From positions 1-7,784 of the forward strand of contig QQUM01000833.1 in NCBI GenBank assembly GCA_008501545.1: DNA of 7,784 nt, read 5' to 3'. The translations under genes were made by a program, and so were the position numbers. This document shows positions 1 to 5,428 of this stretch, piece by piece. The notes under the pieces were generated by a model. The model did no database searches. It had not been told where the DNA came from and was given only the letters and a program-made list of their open reading frames with translations. How positions within the stretch are numbered: position 1 is the stretch's first letter; the number at the start of each line of letters is the position of its first letter. The DNA comes from Calditrichota bacterium (GTDB taxonomy: Bacteria; Zhuqueibacterota; Zhuqueibacteria; Zhuqueibacterales; Geothermadaptataceae).

Positions 1-252
1 GAAACAATGATTGCTTATGATCTCAAATCGACGAGCAATGTTACTATCCAATTATTAAATATGAACGGACAGGCTATCCAGACTTTCTCTTTCGGCGAAC
101 AAAGCACGGGCTCATATGAACTATACTGGGACGGTCGTGATAAGTTAGGAAAAAATCTTGCTAGTGGTGTTTATGTTTGCCGTTTATCCGCAATACCTAA
201 TACAGGCGAAAGCCCTTTTATAGCAAATAGAAAAATGACCTTGATACGATAG
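1..252 (+). CDS. C-terminal end of a secreted/surface protein with a FlgD-Ig-like (T9SS type A-like) domain, 5' partial
   Basis: The frame is open from the first base to a TAG at 250-252, so only the last 83 residues are in the window and the true start lies upstream; the ATG at position 7 is internal. Visible are a beta-sandwich pattern, 'VTIQLLNMNGQAI', 'YELYWDGRD' and 'LASGVYVCRL', and a terminal 'RKMTLIR'. The order hydrophobic strand, W-D-G-R-D turn, S-G-V-Y strand and final K-M-x-L-x-R is the signature of the FlgD Ig-like domain and of the related type A sorting domains that end many exported proteins in FCB bacteria. Known for the family: such domains act as outer-membrane translocation signals or as a C-terminal Ig module on hydrolases and adhesins. 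The passenger protein cannot be inferred. A strong terminator follows 20 bases after the stop. Confidence 0.85.
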   Translation, partial: ETMIAYDLKSTSNVTIQLLNMNGQAIQTFSFGEQSTGSYELYWDGRDKLGKNLASGVYVCRLSAIPNTGESPFIANRKMTLIR

Positions 253-271
253 TATAAAAGCTTCATCCCCT

Positions 272-306
272 AAAAGCCACTATATGGAAAATATAGTGGC
301 TTTTTT
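272..306 (+). terminator. Rho-independent terminator of the FlgD-Ig-domain gene
   Basis: A perfect 14-bp stem (272-285 with 291-304) closes a 5-base GGAAA loop and runs into six T residues. The left arm begins with four A residues, so it could also work in the other direction, but no minus-strand gene ends here. Confidence 0.9.
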
Positions 307-372
307 AATTAGGGAAAGTTATGATGCGTTTTCTACATATCCCTGCCGGATGTATAGTAATCTCTCGAACGC

Positions 373-401
373 TTGTCTTACCTGAAAAATCCCGCTATTA
401 T
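373..401 (+). promoter_or_regulatory. Sigma70-type promoter of the DUF2958 pair
   Basis: TTGTCT (373-378) and TATTAT (396-401) are separated by exactly 17 bases, matching four and five positions of the -35 and -10 consensus. Transcription would begin near 408, giving an A-rich leader of about 50 bases before the ribosome binding site at 445-450. No other promoter is evident between the terminator at 306 and the first DUF2958 gene. Confidence 0.6.
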
Positions 402-457
402 ACCCACAAAAGCAAACACATACTTTAAAAAAAACAAATTTACAAAGGAGAAAACCT

Positions 458-484
458 GTGCTGACATTTTACGGTGGCTCATGA
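458..484 (+). CDS. Possible 8-codon leader cistron coupled to the first DUF2958 gene
   Basis: The best Shine-Dalgarno of the region, AAAGGAG (444-450), stands 7 bases before a GTG at 458, not before the ATG of the DUF2958 gene at 481. The GTG opens a frame reading MLTFYGGS and ends in TGA at 482-484, overlapping the DUF2958 start as ATGA. This is the geometry of translational coupling: ribosomes finishing the leader would restart at 481. The only other candidate site for 481 is the weak GGTGG at 472-476. The peptide itself resembles nothing I know, and it may matter only as an act of translation. It could equally be an accident of a small insertion between an old ribosome binding site and its start codon. 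Confidence 0.35.
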   Translation: MLTFYGGS

Positions 485-864
485 GAACCCCACCAACCCA
501 AGAACAGCTCCGTTTTATCCCTGGGTTGTATCAAACGGAAAACACTCCAGCCCAAAACAAAATCATTCACCTGCATTTCTTTATCCCCGCATCCCTCCTG
601 CCTTGCCCTAATCTTCCAATTCAAGCATTTGTCCGAAACATTGAACTCCGAATTGTGCCACGACCATACCATTGGTATGTCGCCGAATATGATCCGGAGC
701 TAGATTCATTCTTTGGATTTGTGCATTCCGGAAATTGGGAAGAGGGTATTTGGGAAACATTTGGCCTTGAAGAGCTTCAGACTTTCCAGCTGGGCAAGAC
801 GAAAGTGCACAGGGATAAAGAATGGGAGCCAACCGTTTTTTCAAAAATTCCAAAGGAGGATTAA
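481..864 (+). CDS. DUF2958 family protein, first tandem copy, with internal insertion
   Basis: This 127-residue protein matches the DUF2958 pattern: an N-terminal 'LYQTEN' segment, 'IIHLHFFI', 'WYVAEYDPE' followed by 'FFGFV', an acidic helix ('FGLEELQ') and a closing 'RDKEWEP'. I place the start at ATG 481, not at an upstream TTG, because residues 1-35 then align without gaps to the second copy. Between 'HFFI' and 'WYVAEYD' it has 29 residues (36-64, bases 586-672) where its neighbour has 4, a net in-frame gain of 25 residues. The added part is Pro- and Cys-containing and unlike the rest of the family. DUF2958 proteins are common on plasmids and integrative elements; their molecular function is not established to my knowledge. 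It lies 3 bases from the second copy and is clearly co-transcribed with it. Confidence 0.8.
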   Translation: MRTPPTQEQLRFIPGLYQTENTPAQNKIIHLHFFIPASLLPCPNLPIQAFVRNIELRIVPRPYHWYVAEYDPELDSFFGFVHSGNWEEGIWETFGLEELQTFQLGKTKVHRDKEWEPTVFSKIPKED

Positions 865-867
865 TTC

Positions 868-1164
868 GTGTGGAACACTCCAACCGCTGAAAAATTAGTG
901 AAAATACCACGTTTGTACGACACTGAAAACGTCCCACTTGAAGAGAAAATTATTCATTTACACTTTTTCATTGGTGCGTGTGACTGGTATATTGCGGAAT
1001 TTGATGGTGAAGATACGTTCTTTGGTTATGCCAATCTCGGTGATCCGGAAATGGCTGAGTGGGGGAATATCTCATTCAGTGAACTAAAATCTTTGAATGT
1101 CAACGGAATCGAAGTCGATTTTGATCTTTACTGGGAGCCGAAACGCTTTGGCGATAACAAATAA
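868..1164 (+). CDS. DUF2958 family protein, second tandem copy
   Basis: This is a 98-residue protein of ordinary DUF2958 length. It shows the family pattern in order: 'LYDTEN' (about 16-21), 'IIHLHFFI' (28-35), 'DWYIAEFDGEDTFFGY' with the conserved W-Y-x-x-E-[FY]-D and F-F-G core, 'FSELKSL', and 'DLYWEPKRF' near the end. The start is GTG 868, because AAAGGAGGA (852-860) lies 7 bases upstream and overlaps the stop of the preceding gene. Expression therefore should follow the first copy closely. The aligned halves of the two copies share most conserved residues but differ widely in codons, so the duplication is old or the two were acquired separately. No catalytic residues can be named for the family. 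Confidence 0.88.
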   Translation: MWNTPTAEKLVKIPRLYDTENVPLEEKIIHLHFFIGACDWYIAEFDGEDTFFGYANLGDPEMAEWGNISFSELKSLNVNGIEVDFDLYWEPKRFGDNK

Positions 1165-1168
1165 AACA

Positions 1169-1197
1169 AGGGATAGCAAAATTTTGCTATCCCTTTA
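1169..1197. terminator. Bidirectional terminator between the DUF2958 pair and the minus-strand small gene
   Basis: Bases 1169-1194 form a perfect 26-base palindrome (AGGGATAGCAAAA and its complement), foldable as a 9-bp or longer stem with the A/T centre as loop. On the plus strand it begins 5 bases after the DUF2958 stop and runs into CCCTTTAT. On the minus strand it runs into TTGTTTTATT, a better U tract, and would end the gene at 1246-1416. Confidence 0.75.
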
Positions 1198-1245
1198 TCC
1201 GTATAGGCCCGGTTATGTTCACGGGTTGCTCGCCAGCAGAGCCCG

Positions 1246-1416
1246 CTATCTTGGCCGGTTTTTCTTTGGTTTATAGATAGCCAGGTCAATAACATCTTTG
1301 AAACGGCAGTACATATTTGTGCACTGAGCAAGGTCAATAATCACGAGAATGTGCTTTGGGTTTGAAAAAGAGACTTCTTTCTCAACAAGGGTGGATTCAC
1401 AGATTGGGCACGACAC
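1246..1416 (-). CDS. Small four-cysteine (probable zinc-binding) protein, 56 residues
   Basis: On the minus strand a GTG at 1416-1414 follows a strong AGGAGG with 5 bases between, and an in-frame TAG sits just upstream, so the start is well fixed. The protein begins MSCPICESTLVEKEV, continues with a hydrophobic strand 'HILVIIDLA', then 'CTNMYC', and ends in a basic tail 'YKPKKNRPR'. The cysteine pairs C3/C6 and C32/C37 suggest a single small zinc ribbon or a disulfide-bonded fold; the basic tail would suit nucleic-acid contact. I do not recognise a family. The gene is convergent with the DUF2958 operon, sharing its terminator. Upstream of it lies the long structured segment described separately, which would be its 5' leader if transcription starts beyond 1650. 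Short length and absence of a recognised family are the main doubts; the ribosome binding site and cysteine spacing argue for a real gene. Confidence 0.6.
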   Translation of the reverse strand: MSCPICESTLVEKEVSFSNPKHILVIIDLAQCTNMYCRFKDVIDLAIYKPKKNRPR

Positions 1417-1512
1417 AGCCCCCTCCTATTTTTGATTTGTGTGTTCATGCTCAATTTTAGCAAGGGTACCGTGTTTTGGCAAAGGCAGGTCGGTTTGATG
1501 TATGATATACTT

Positions 1513-1680
1513 GATTGTGAGACTGAGTCGGTGGTGACTCTTTACCGCATGGAGTTGGCCATTCCACTTCGTTTTACCCTATCCACGACGAAGGACAACG
1601 AATGCAACGAGGATAGGTCGTTGCTGCCGTTGTTTGGACTGCAGTCTCAATAAAATAAGCCCCGGCAATGCCGGGGCTTA
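1513..1680 (+). ncRNA. Candidate structured RNA in a gene-poor segment
   Basis: The stretch 1417-1754 holds no credible protein gene but much inverted complementarity. TGAGACTG (1518-1525) pairs perfectly with CAGTCTCA (1642-1649). Inside it are a hairpin GAGTC/GACTC (1525-1540) and a two-step stem CAACG + CAACGA with TCGTTG + CGTTG (1596-1632) separated by a symmetrical 4x4 internal loop. Its 7-base apical loop GGATAGG (1611-1617) is exactly complementary to CCTATCC at 1578-1584, so a pseudoknot or a switch between two folds is possible. A weak promoter, TTGGCA (1476-1481) with TATGAT (1501-1506) at a long 19-base spacing, would start the RNA near 1513, and the hairpin at 1656-1680 would end it. 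Strand is uncertain: on the minus strand the same folds would form the leader of the small cysteine protein. This is inference from pairing alone. Confidence 0.3.
1656..1680. terminator. Strong GC-rich hairpin, probable terminator
   Basis: An 11-bp perfect stem (TAAGCCCCGGC with its complement) closes a 3-base AAT loop. On the plus strand it is followed by AAAATTATTATTTG, a weak U tract; on the minus strand by TTTTATTGAG, a somewhat better one. It separates the structured segment from the lipoprotein gene. Confidence 0.6.
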
Positions 1681-1754
1681 AAATTATTATTTGTTTTTAT
1701 ATTTTAATTTATTTATTTTTATAAAAAACTAAAATTCTATTGTTGGGGATAACA

Positions 1755-2756
1755 ATGAAACATCCAACCTACCTAATAATTATTCTCACATTTTTACTAC
1801 AAGCTTGCTCCCACACTAAAATGTGTATTTCAGAAAATGGAATTGTTAAAAATGTTAATTCGGGCAAATTATCACCAGACATTGCCATTTTAGCCATTGA
1901 TAACGAAGTAATTGCTTGCCCATCAAATTTCCAAGGTAGTATTGAAGAATGTAATAAAAATTCGATTAATGATGATTATGTTCAAACAGATGTTTATGAA
2001 TTGCTTTTTAGCTTATTCTACAGCCAGTACCAATATGAAATAATTAGCGATATTATCGAGACTGATTTTTTTATAGAATTATTAACTAAACTACCTGATC
2101 CAGATTCATCTGCCATTGCTTGGTTTAACACCCAAAAAAATTTTTTATCCAATTTAGTCGTTATAAATCAAAAAACATCAGCTTTCAATGATTTACAGAT
2201 TTCCGAATTGAGTGTTTCTCAACGAAAAATGATTTCCGTTTTTTATAAAAATAATTCTTGGACTTATTGCCCATCATCTAAAAAAGAAAACGGAAAAAAA
2301 ATTCATGGGTACTACAAAGATAAACCAAGAGAAACAATAATCTACAAAACCGCCTGCAATGCCAAGAGCATATATGAAACAAATATCAAAGATGCAGCAA
2401 AAACACTTCGGTATATTTTTATAAGTGCCCACGAACTCTGTCACGCAATTGACAACGAAGCTGGTTTGCTTGATAAATCCACTATAGATAACCGGAAAAT
2501 TATTGAAAAGCGAGCCAATATTGTAGGAGCTTTGCTAAGTCGTGCTGTTGCCCGTCTTTTTGTAGAACGCATAAATAACTACTTCTCACTTGTTCAAGAA
2601 AAACCTCAATTAACGAAAAAAATGGACTTTCAATTTATTTCCTGTTTAAAAGGGCGGTGGCAGAATCTGGAAGACTATTTTGCATCGCTTTATCTAGATA
2701 CTAACAACAAAGAACTATATGAATACTGGAGTATAACAGGATGTTTAAAATACTAG
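1755..2756 (+). CDS. Lipoprotein with an HExxH...ExxAN zinc-metallopeptidase signature
   Basis: The start is ATG 1755, preceded by a GGGGA ribosome binding site. It gives an N-terminus with a short charged end, a hydrophobic stretch and 'LLQAC', a lipobox with Cys18 as the lipidated residue, so the 333-residue protein should be anchored in a membrane facing the periplasm or exterior. At residues 226-230 is HELCH, inside 'ISAHELCHAIDNEAG', and at 251-255 EKRAN, inside 'IIEKRANIVGALLSR'. HExxH followed about 20 residues later by E-x-x-A-N is the arrangement of ImmA/IrrE-type and other gluzincin peptidases, with His226, His230 and Glu251 as zinc ligands and Glu227 as the base. Outside this motif I recognise no family. 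At least eight further cysteines suggest disulfides. The gene is more A+T-rich than its neighbours and follows a very AT-rich promoter region, which may indicate transfer. It may be co-transcribed with the frameshifted gene 33 bases downstream. Confidence 0.75.
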   Translation: MKHPTYLIIILTFLLQACSHTKMCISENGIVKNVNSGKLSPDIAILAIDNEVIACPSNFQGSIEECNKNSINDDYVQTDVYELLFSLFYSQYQYEIISDIIETDFFIELLTKLPDPDSSAIAWFNTQKNFLSNLVVINQKTSAFNDLQISELSVSQRKMISVFYKNNSWTYCPSSKKENGKKIHGYYKDKPRETIIYKTACNAKSIYETNIKDAAKTLRYIFISAHELCHAIDNEAGLLDKSTIDNRKIIEKRANIVGALLSRAVARLFVERINNYFSLVQEKPQLTKKMDFQFISCLKGRWQNLEDYFASLYLDTNNKELYEYWSITGCLKY

Positions 2757-2789
2757 CACGTTTAATAACTTTCTGAAAGGAATTTAAGT

Positions 2790-3583
2790 ATGCGTTATTT
2801 ATTTTACCTTGCGTTCATCTTGTCTTTGGCATCCCCTCTTACAGCTCAACTCTTCGATGTTACAAAAAAACTAAAAGGAGACACTACCGGTCTTGCTGCA
2901 GGAGAAGAAGTTACTCAGTACTCATTTACCGTTGGAGGAACTGGTTCAGCAAGCAGGGAAGGAAAAAGCGGAGCTGGACAAATCGGAATTCAGGCGTGGA
3001 AAAATGGTCGTTTTTTTAGCACTTTACTTTTAAATATTGCCGCAAACAACAGATTTAACAACAATGATTCATCTCAAATAAGTATTTACTTATAAACCCC
3101 ACATCATCACCAATGTCTTTATATTTAAGTGGTAATCTCACCATATTTAAAAAATTGGGTGTATATGGACGTATATTAGGATCTAACTTCGAGCTTAGCG
3201 TTGAAGATCAAGACAAACCCATTAATTCACAATTAGGTTCACTTTCCATTGGATTATCTTATATTTTTTCCCCTAAAATTAAAAGCAATGTTTATCAAGT
3301 TGGATTTGCTACTGGTGTCACATCAAGACACATATTGGGTGATCTTAAGTTTGATTCAAATAAGCCTTATAGAGAAAGCATATTAGGTTTCACAGACCCG
3401 AGCTTAACAAGTTGGGAGTACTCCTTATATGTTAGAGCGAATAATAACATATATTACTTTGTTCGATATGCCGATTTTCAACTTGGAAAAAACATCGATG
3501 GTGTTTCACGTGAGTTAAAAGGTTTCTCTGATGGTAGGTTCTGTTTTGGTGTATCAGCATCTGGAGATTTCTTTAGATTTTAA
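2790..3583 (+). pseudogene. Outer-membrane beta-barrel-like protein, frameshifted
   Basis: One ancestral gene appears split in two frames. The first part (2790-3095) starts at ATG 2790 behind AAAGGA and encodes a signal peptide, MRYLFYLAFILSLASPLTAQ, then a Gly/Ser-rich region and a first amphipathic strand. It stops at TAA 3093-3095. The second frame is already open from 3068 and continues to TAA 3583; its first ATG, 3113, has no ribosome binding site. The total length, 794 bases, becomes a multiple of three if one lost base is restored between 3068 and 3095, giving a 264-residue protein. The second part has alternating hydrophobic strands ('GSLSIGLSYIF', 'SNVYQVGFATGV', 'NNIYYFVRYADF') and ends in Phe, as outer-membrane barrel proteins do. 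No family is recognised. No slippery heptamer is present, so programmed shifting is unlikely; sequencing error cannot be excluded. Confidence 0.65.
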
Positions 3584-4829
3584 TTTGTAATTTATTACGT
3601 GGCCACCCATATTTTTTACGAGATACCAAGATAATCTTATCAATATTACTATTTTCATAATGAATTGAATTTGGCATGAGTGTAATCCCATCTCTTGGCT
3701 GTTCAACACATCCATCCTTCATAAGCTTATAATAAACCTCATACGGATTCAATCCAACCAAATTACTCGGCGGCCATTCTTCTGAGAATTCTTTTCTAAA
3801 TATTTCTGCGTCATCCGGCCCCATGCGGAACATAATTGTTGTACCGACATTCGCGAGCACTACATCCCGAACAACGGTATCGAGTTGGCCCAAATACTGA
3901 TGCGCCAAAATGAGGTTTAATCGATATTTTCGAGCCTCTGCCAAAATATTGGCAAAGCTCTCCGTTGTGAAATTTTGAAACTCATCCACATACAAATAGA
4001 AATCCCTGCGCTCATCTTCCGGAATTGACGCCCGGCGCATGGCAGCCATTTGTAAATTCGCCACAATAAATGATCCCAGTAAATTCGCAGCATCTTCGCC
4101 AATTTTTCCTTTGGATAAATTAACAACCAATACCCCTTTTCCGTTTATAATCTCATCAAAATCAACTGTCGTTTTAACTTGGCCAAACATATTCCGGAGA
4201 TAAATATTCGTCGCATACGCACCAATTTTATTGAGCACCGGCGATGTTATTTCACCGAGCTGACGCTCAGGAAATTGCGAGAATTGCGCTTCCCAATAGT
4301 GACGCACAATTGGATCATTCACTCGACGAACAACTGAATTTCTGAATTTTTCATTGGTAAGCAACTGCAATAGACTGAGTAGTGTACTGTTGGGAATTTC
4401 CAGAAGTGCCAGCACCGCATTGTGGAGCAAATAGCCCATGCGTGGCCCCCAGGAGTCCGCCCAGCTTTTACGAAAAATACTGATAATATTCGCAGCCACC
4501 AAATGGCGTTCTGTTTCATTAACAAAGCCGAACATGTTCATGCCGATAGGAAATTCTGTATCTGCAGGATTGATATAAACCACATCATTAATGCGGTTTC
4601 GCGGAACATGGGCAAGTATGTTTTCTGCGAGATCCCCGTGCGGATCAATGATAGCGAAGTTGTTTCCGTACGCCAGGTCTTGCGCCATCATATTTAAAAA
4701 CAATGTGCTTTTTCCAACACCGGTACGACCAATCGCATACATGTGATATCGACGATCCGATTTATTGACTCCCACCCTTTTCTCGTACGTCTGCGACTTG
4801 GCAAAATAGATTGTTTCTTGCTTTTGCAT
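3573..4829 (-). CDS. VirD4/TraG-like P-loop ATPase (T4SS coupling-protein family, soluble form)
   Basis: The 418-residue protein carries Walker A GRTGVGKST (34-42), the 'IDPHGD' motif (61-66), Walker B 'YLYVDEF' with Asp282-Glu283, and the 'LAHQYLGQL' motif (308-316). Their order and spacing are those of VirD4/TraG/TrwB coupling ATPases and the related HerA-like group, ring-forming motors that pump DNA or hand substrates to a type IV secretion channel. The usual N-terminal transmembrane anchor is absent: Walker A is 33 residues from the start. ATG 4829 is fixed by an in-frame stop 15 bases upstream (TGA, 4844-4842). No Shine-Dalgarno is visible, and a -10-like TACGAT ends 6 bases before the ATG, so the message may be leaderless. 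No relaxase or other secretion gene is in the window, so this is either an orphan from an eroded element or a stand-alone translocase. Its 3' end overlaps the convergent outer-membrane gene by 11 bases. Confidence 0.85.
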   Translation of the reverse strand: MQKQETIYFAKSQTYEKRVGVNKSDRRYHMYAIGRTGVGKSTLFLNMMAQDLAYGNNFAIIDPHGDLAENILAHVPRNRINDVVYINPADTEFPIGMNMFGFVNETERHLVAANIISIFRKSWADSWGPRMGYLLHNAVLALLEIPNSTLLSLLQLLTNEKFRNSVVRRVNDPIVRHYWEAQFSQFPERQLGEITSPVLNKIGAYATNIYLRNMFGQVKTTVDFDEIINGKGVLVVNLSKGKIGEDAANLLGSFIVANLQMAAMRRASIPEDERRDFYLYVDEFQNFTTESFANILAEARKYRLNLILAHQYLGQLDTVVRDVVLANVGTTIMFRMGPDDAEIFRKEFSEEWPPSNLVGLNPYEVYYKLMKDGCVEQPRDGITLMPNSIHYENSNIDKIILVSRKKYGWPRNKLQIKI

Positions 4830-4858
4830 GAAGTAATCGTATCACAGAACGAAGTAGA

Positions 4859-4876
4859 CCGGAACACGTGTTCCGG
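4859..4876. repeat. Perfect 18-bp palindrome in the divergent control region
   Basis: CCGGAACACGTGTTCCGG is a perfect dyad around a CACGTG core. It lies 30 bases upstream of the ATPase start and about 30 bases from the operator pair of the antitoxin. It has no following T run, so it is better read as a dimeric-regulator site, perhaps for the ATPase gene whose -35 region it would overlap, than as a terminator. Confidence 0.6.
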
Positions 4877-4897
4877 CATTGGCAACGTTAATTTCTC

Positions 4898-4926
4898 TTG
4901 CGCATAATAAGAATATATCTTATTCT
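4898..4926 (+). promoter_or_regulatory. Probable promoter of the parD-like gene
   Basis: TTGCGC (4898-4903) and TATTCT (4921-4926) are 17 bases apart, each matching four consensus positions. The predicted start lies near 4933, inside the second inverted repeat, so a protein bound to the repeats would block polymerase directly. Confidence 0.45.
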
Positions 4927-4944
4927 ATAAGAACATTTCTTATA
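4906..4944. promoter_or_regulatory. Two adjacent inverted repeats, likely ParD autoregulatory operator
   Basis: Repeat 1 is AATAAGA-ATATA-TCTTATT (4906-4924); repeat 2 is TATAAGAA-CAT-TTCTTATA (4926-4944). Read as direct repeats, they are two 20-base units starting with ATAAGAA at 4907 and 4927, 16 of 20 bases alike, so the half-sites recur on the same face of the helix. They cover the -10 region just upstream of a ribbon-helix-helix gene, whose products characteristically bind such arrays cooperatively and repress their own promoter. Confidence 0.65.
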
Positions 4945-4963
4945 TTTAAATACGAGGTGAAAT

Positions 4964-5215
4964 ATGCCACAAGCAAAAACATACACAGTAAGCCTTGGCG
5001 ACTATTGGAATAATTTCATTAGCAATCAAATTGCAGACAAACGCTACGCATCTGCCAGTGAAGTCGTGCGGGAATCGCTACGGCTCCTTGAAGAAAAAGA
5101 AGCAAACTCCAAACTTGCAGCCTTGCGGGCAGCGTTGCTCGAAGGAGAAAAAAGCGGTGATGCCGGTGAATTGGACATGGAGAAAATCAGAAGAGAAGCC
5201 AAAAAAGAACGATAG
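4964..5215 (+). CDS. parD: ParD-like ribbon-helix-helix antitoxin
   Basis: The 83-residue protein has an N-terminal beta strand 'KTYTVSLGDYW', helix A 'FISNQIADKRYAS', the turn and helix B 'SASEVVRESLRLLEEKE', the ribbon-helix-helix DNA-binding unit of the ParD/CC2985 family. The charged tail 'ALRAALLEGEKSGDAGELD' resembles the toxin-wrapping segment of ParD. ATG 4964 follows GAGGTGA at a short spacing. In intact systems the antitoxin both neutralises ParE and represses the operon through repeats like those just upstream. Here the toxin frame that follows is reduced to its C-terminal third, so the antitoxin is probably an orphan. It might persist as a repressor, as an antidote to a ParE elsewhere, or only because its loss is slow. 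Confidence 0.9.
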   Translation: MPQAKTYTVSLGDYWNNFISNQIADKRYASASEVVRESLRLLEEKEANSKLAALRAALLEGEKSGDAGELDMEKIRREAKKER

Positions 5216-5330
5216 ATATAGACAGCAACACGTTAATCATCATATGGTTTTTTATCGAGTCACCACTGAAAAAATCATTATCGTTCGTGTCCTCGGGGAA
5301 AGTATGGACTACAAACGCCATATCAAATAA
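5214..5330 (+). pseudogene. C-terminal remnant of a ParE-type toxin
   Basis: In the +1 frame overlapping the parD stop the sequence reads 'RYRQQHVNHH', 'MVFYRVTTEK', 'VRVLGESMDYKRHI' and ends at TAA 5328-5330. This matches the conserved end of ParE/RelE-superfamily toxins: G-Y-R, then H-x-[IV]-F-Y-R-V, then I-x-x-V-R-V-L, and a final M-D-x-x-R-H. A full ParE has about 95-100 residues; only about 38 remain and no N-terminal half lies between it and parD, which normally abuts or overlaps parE. The simplest reading is an in-place deletion of roughly 170-190 bases. The remnant has no start codon of its own with a ribosome binding site (the internal ATG at about 5244 lacks one) and cannot form the toxin fold. 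Confidence 0.75.
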
Positions 5331-5392
5331 TTAAGCTACTTCAAAATTTCAATCAAGCCCCACTCTGTCAGGTATTTATCTCGGTGCTTGGA

Positions 5393-5422
5393 TTGACAAA
5401 CCCATCTTTTCGATGCTATAAT
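5393..5422 (+). promoter_or_regulatory. Consensus sigma70 promoter for a leaderless transcript
   Basis: TTGACA (5393-5398) and TATAAT (5417-5422) are both perfect matches, spaced by 18 bases. Only six bases (ACCCTC) separate the -10 box from ATG 5429, so the expected transcription start falls on or beside the A of the start codon, and no Shine-Dalgarno could be present. Confidence 0.85.
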
Positions 5423-5428
5423 ACCCTC

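Noticed and set aside
321..428. 35-codon frame starting MMRFLHIPAG between the first terminator and the DUF2958 operon
   Set aside because: A well-spaced promoter (373-401) lies inside it, the ribosome binding site is poor, and the product resembles nothing.
1432..1653. 73-codon plus-strand frame over the structured segment
   Set aside because: It would start at TTG without a ribosome binding site, its composition is not protein-like, and its DNA is dominated by inverted repeats.
1417..1754. Integron cassette with an attC site
   Set aside because: Small genes separated by foldable DNA suggested cassettes, but I found no GTTRRRY / RYYYAAC core-site pair at the boundaries.
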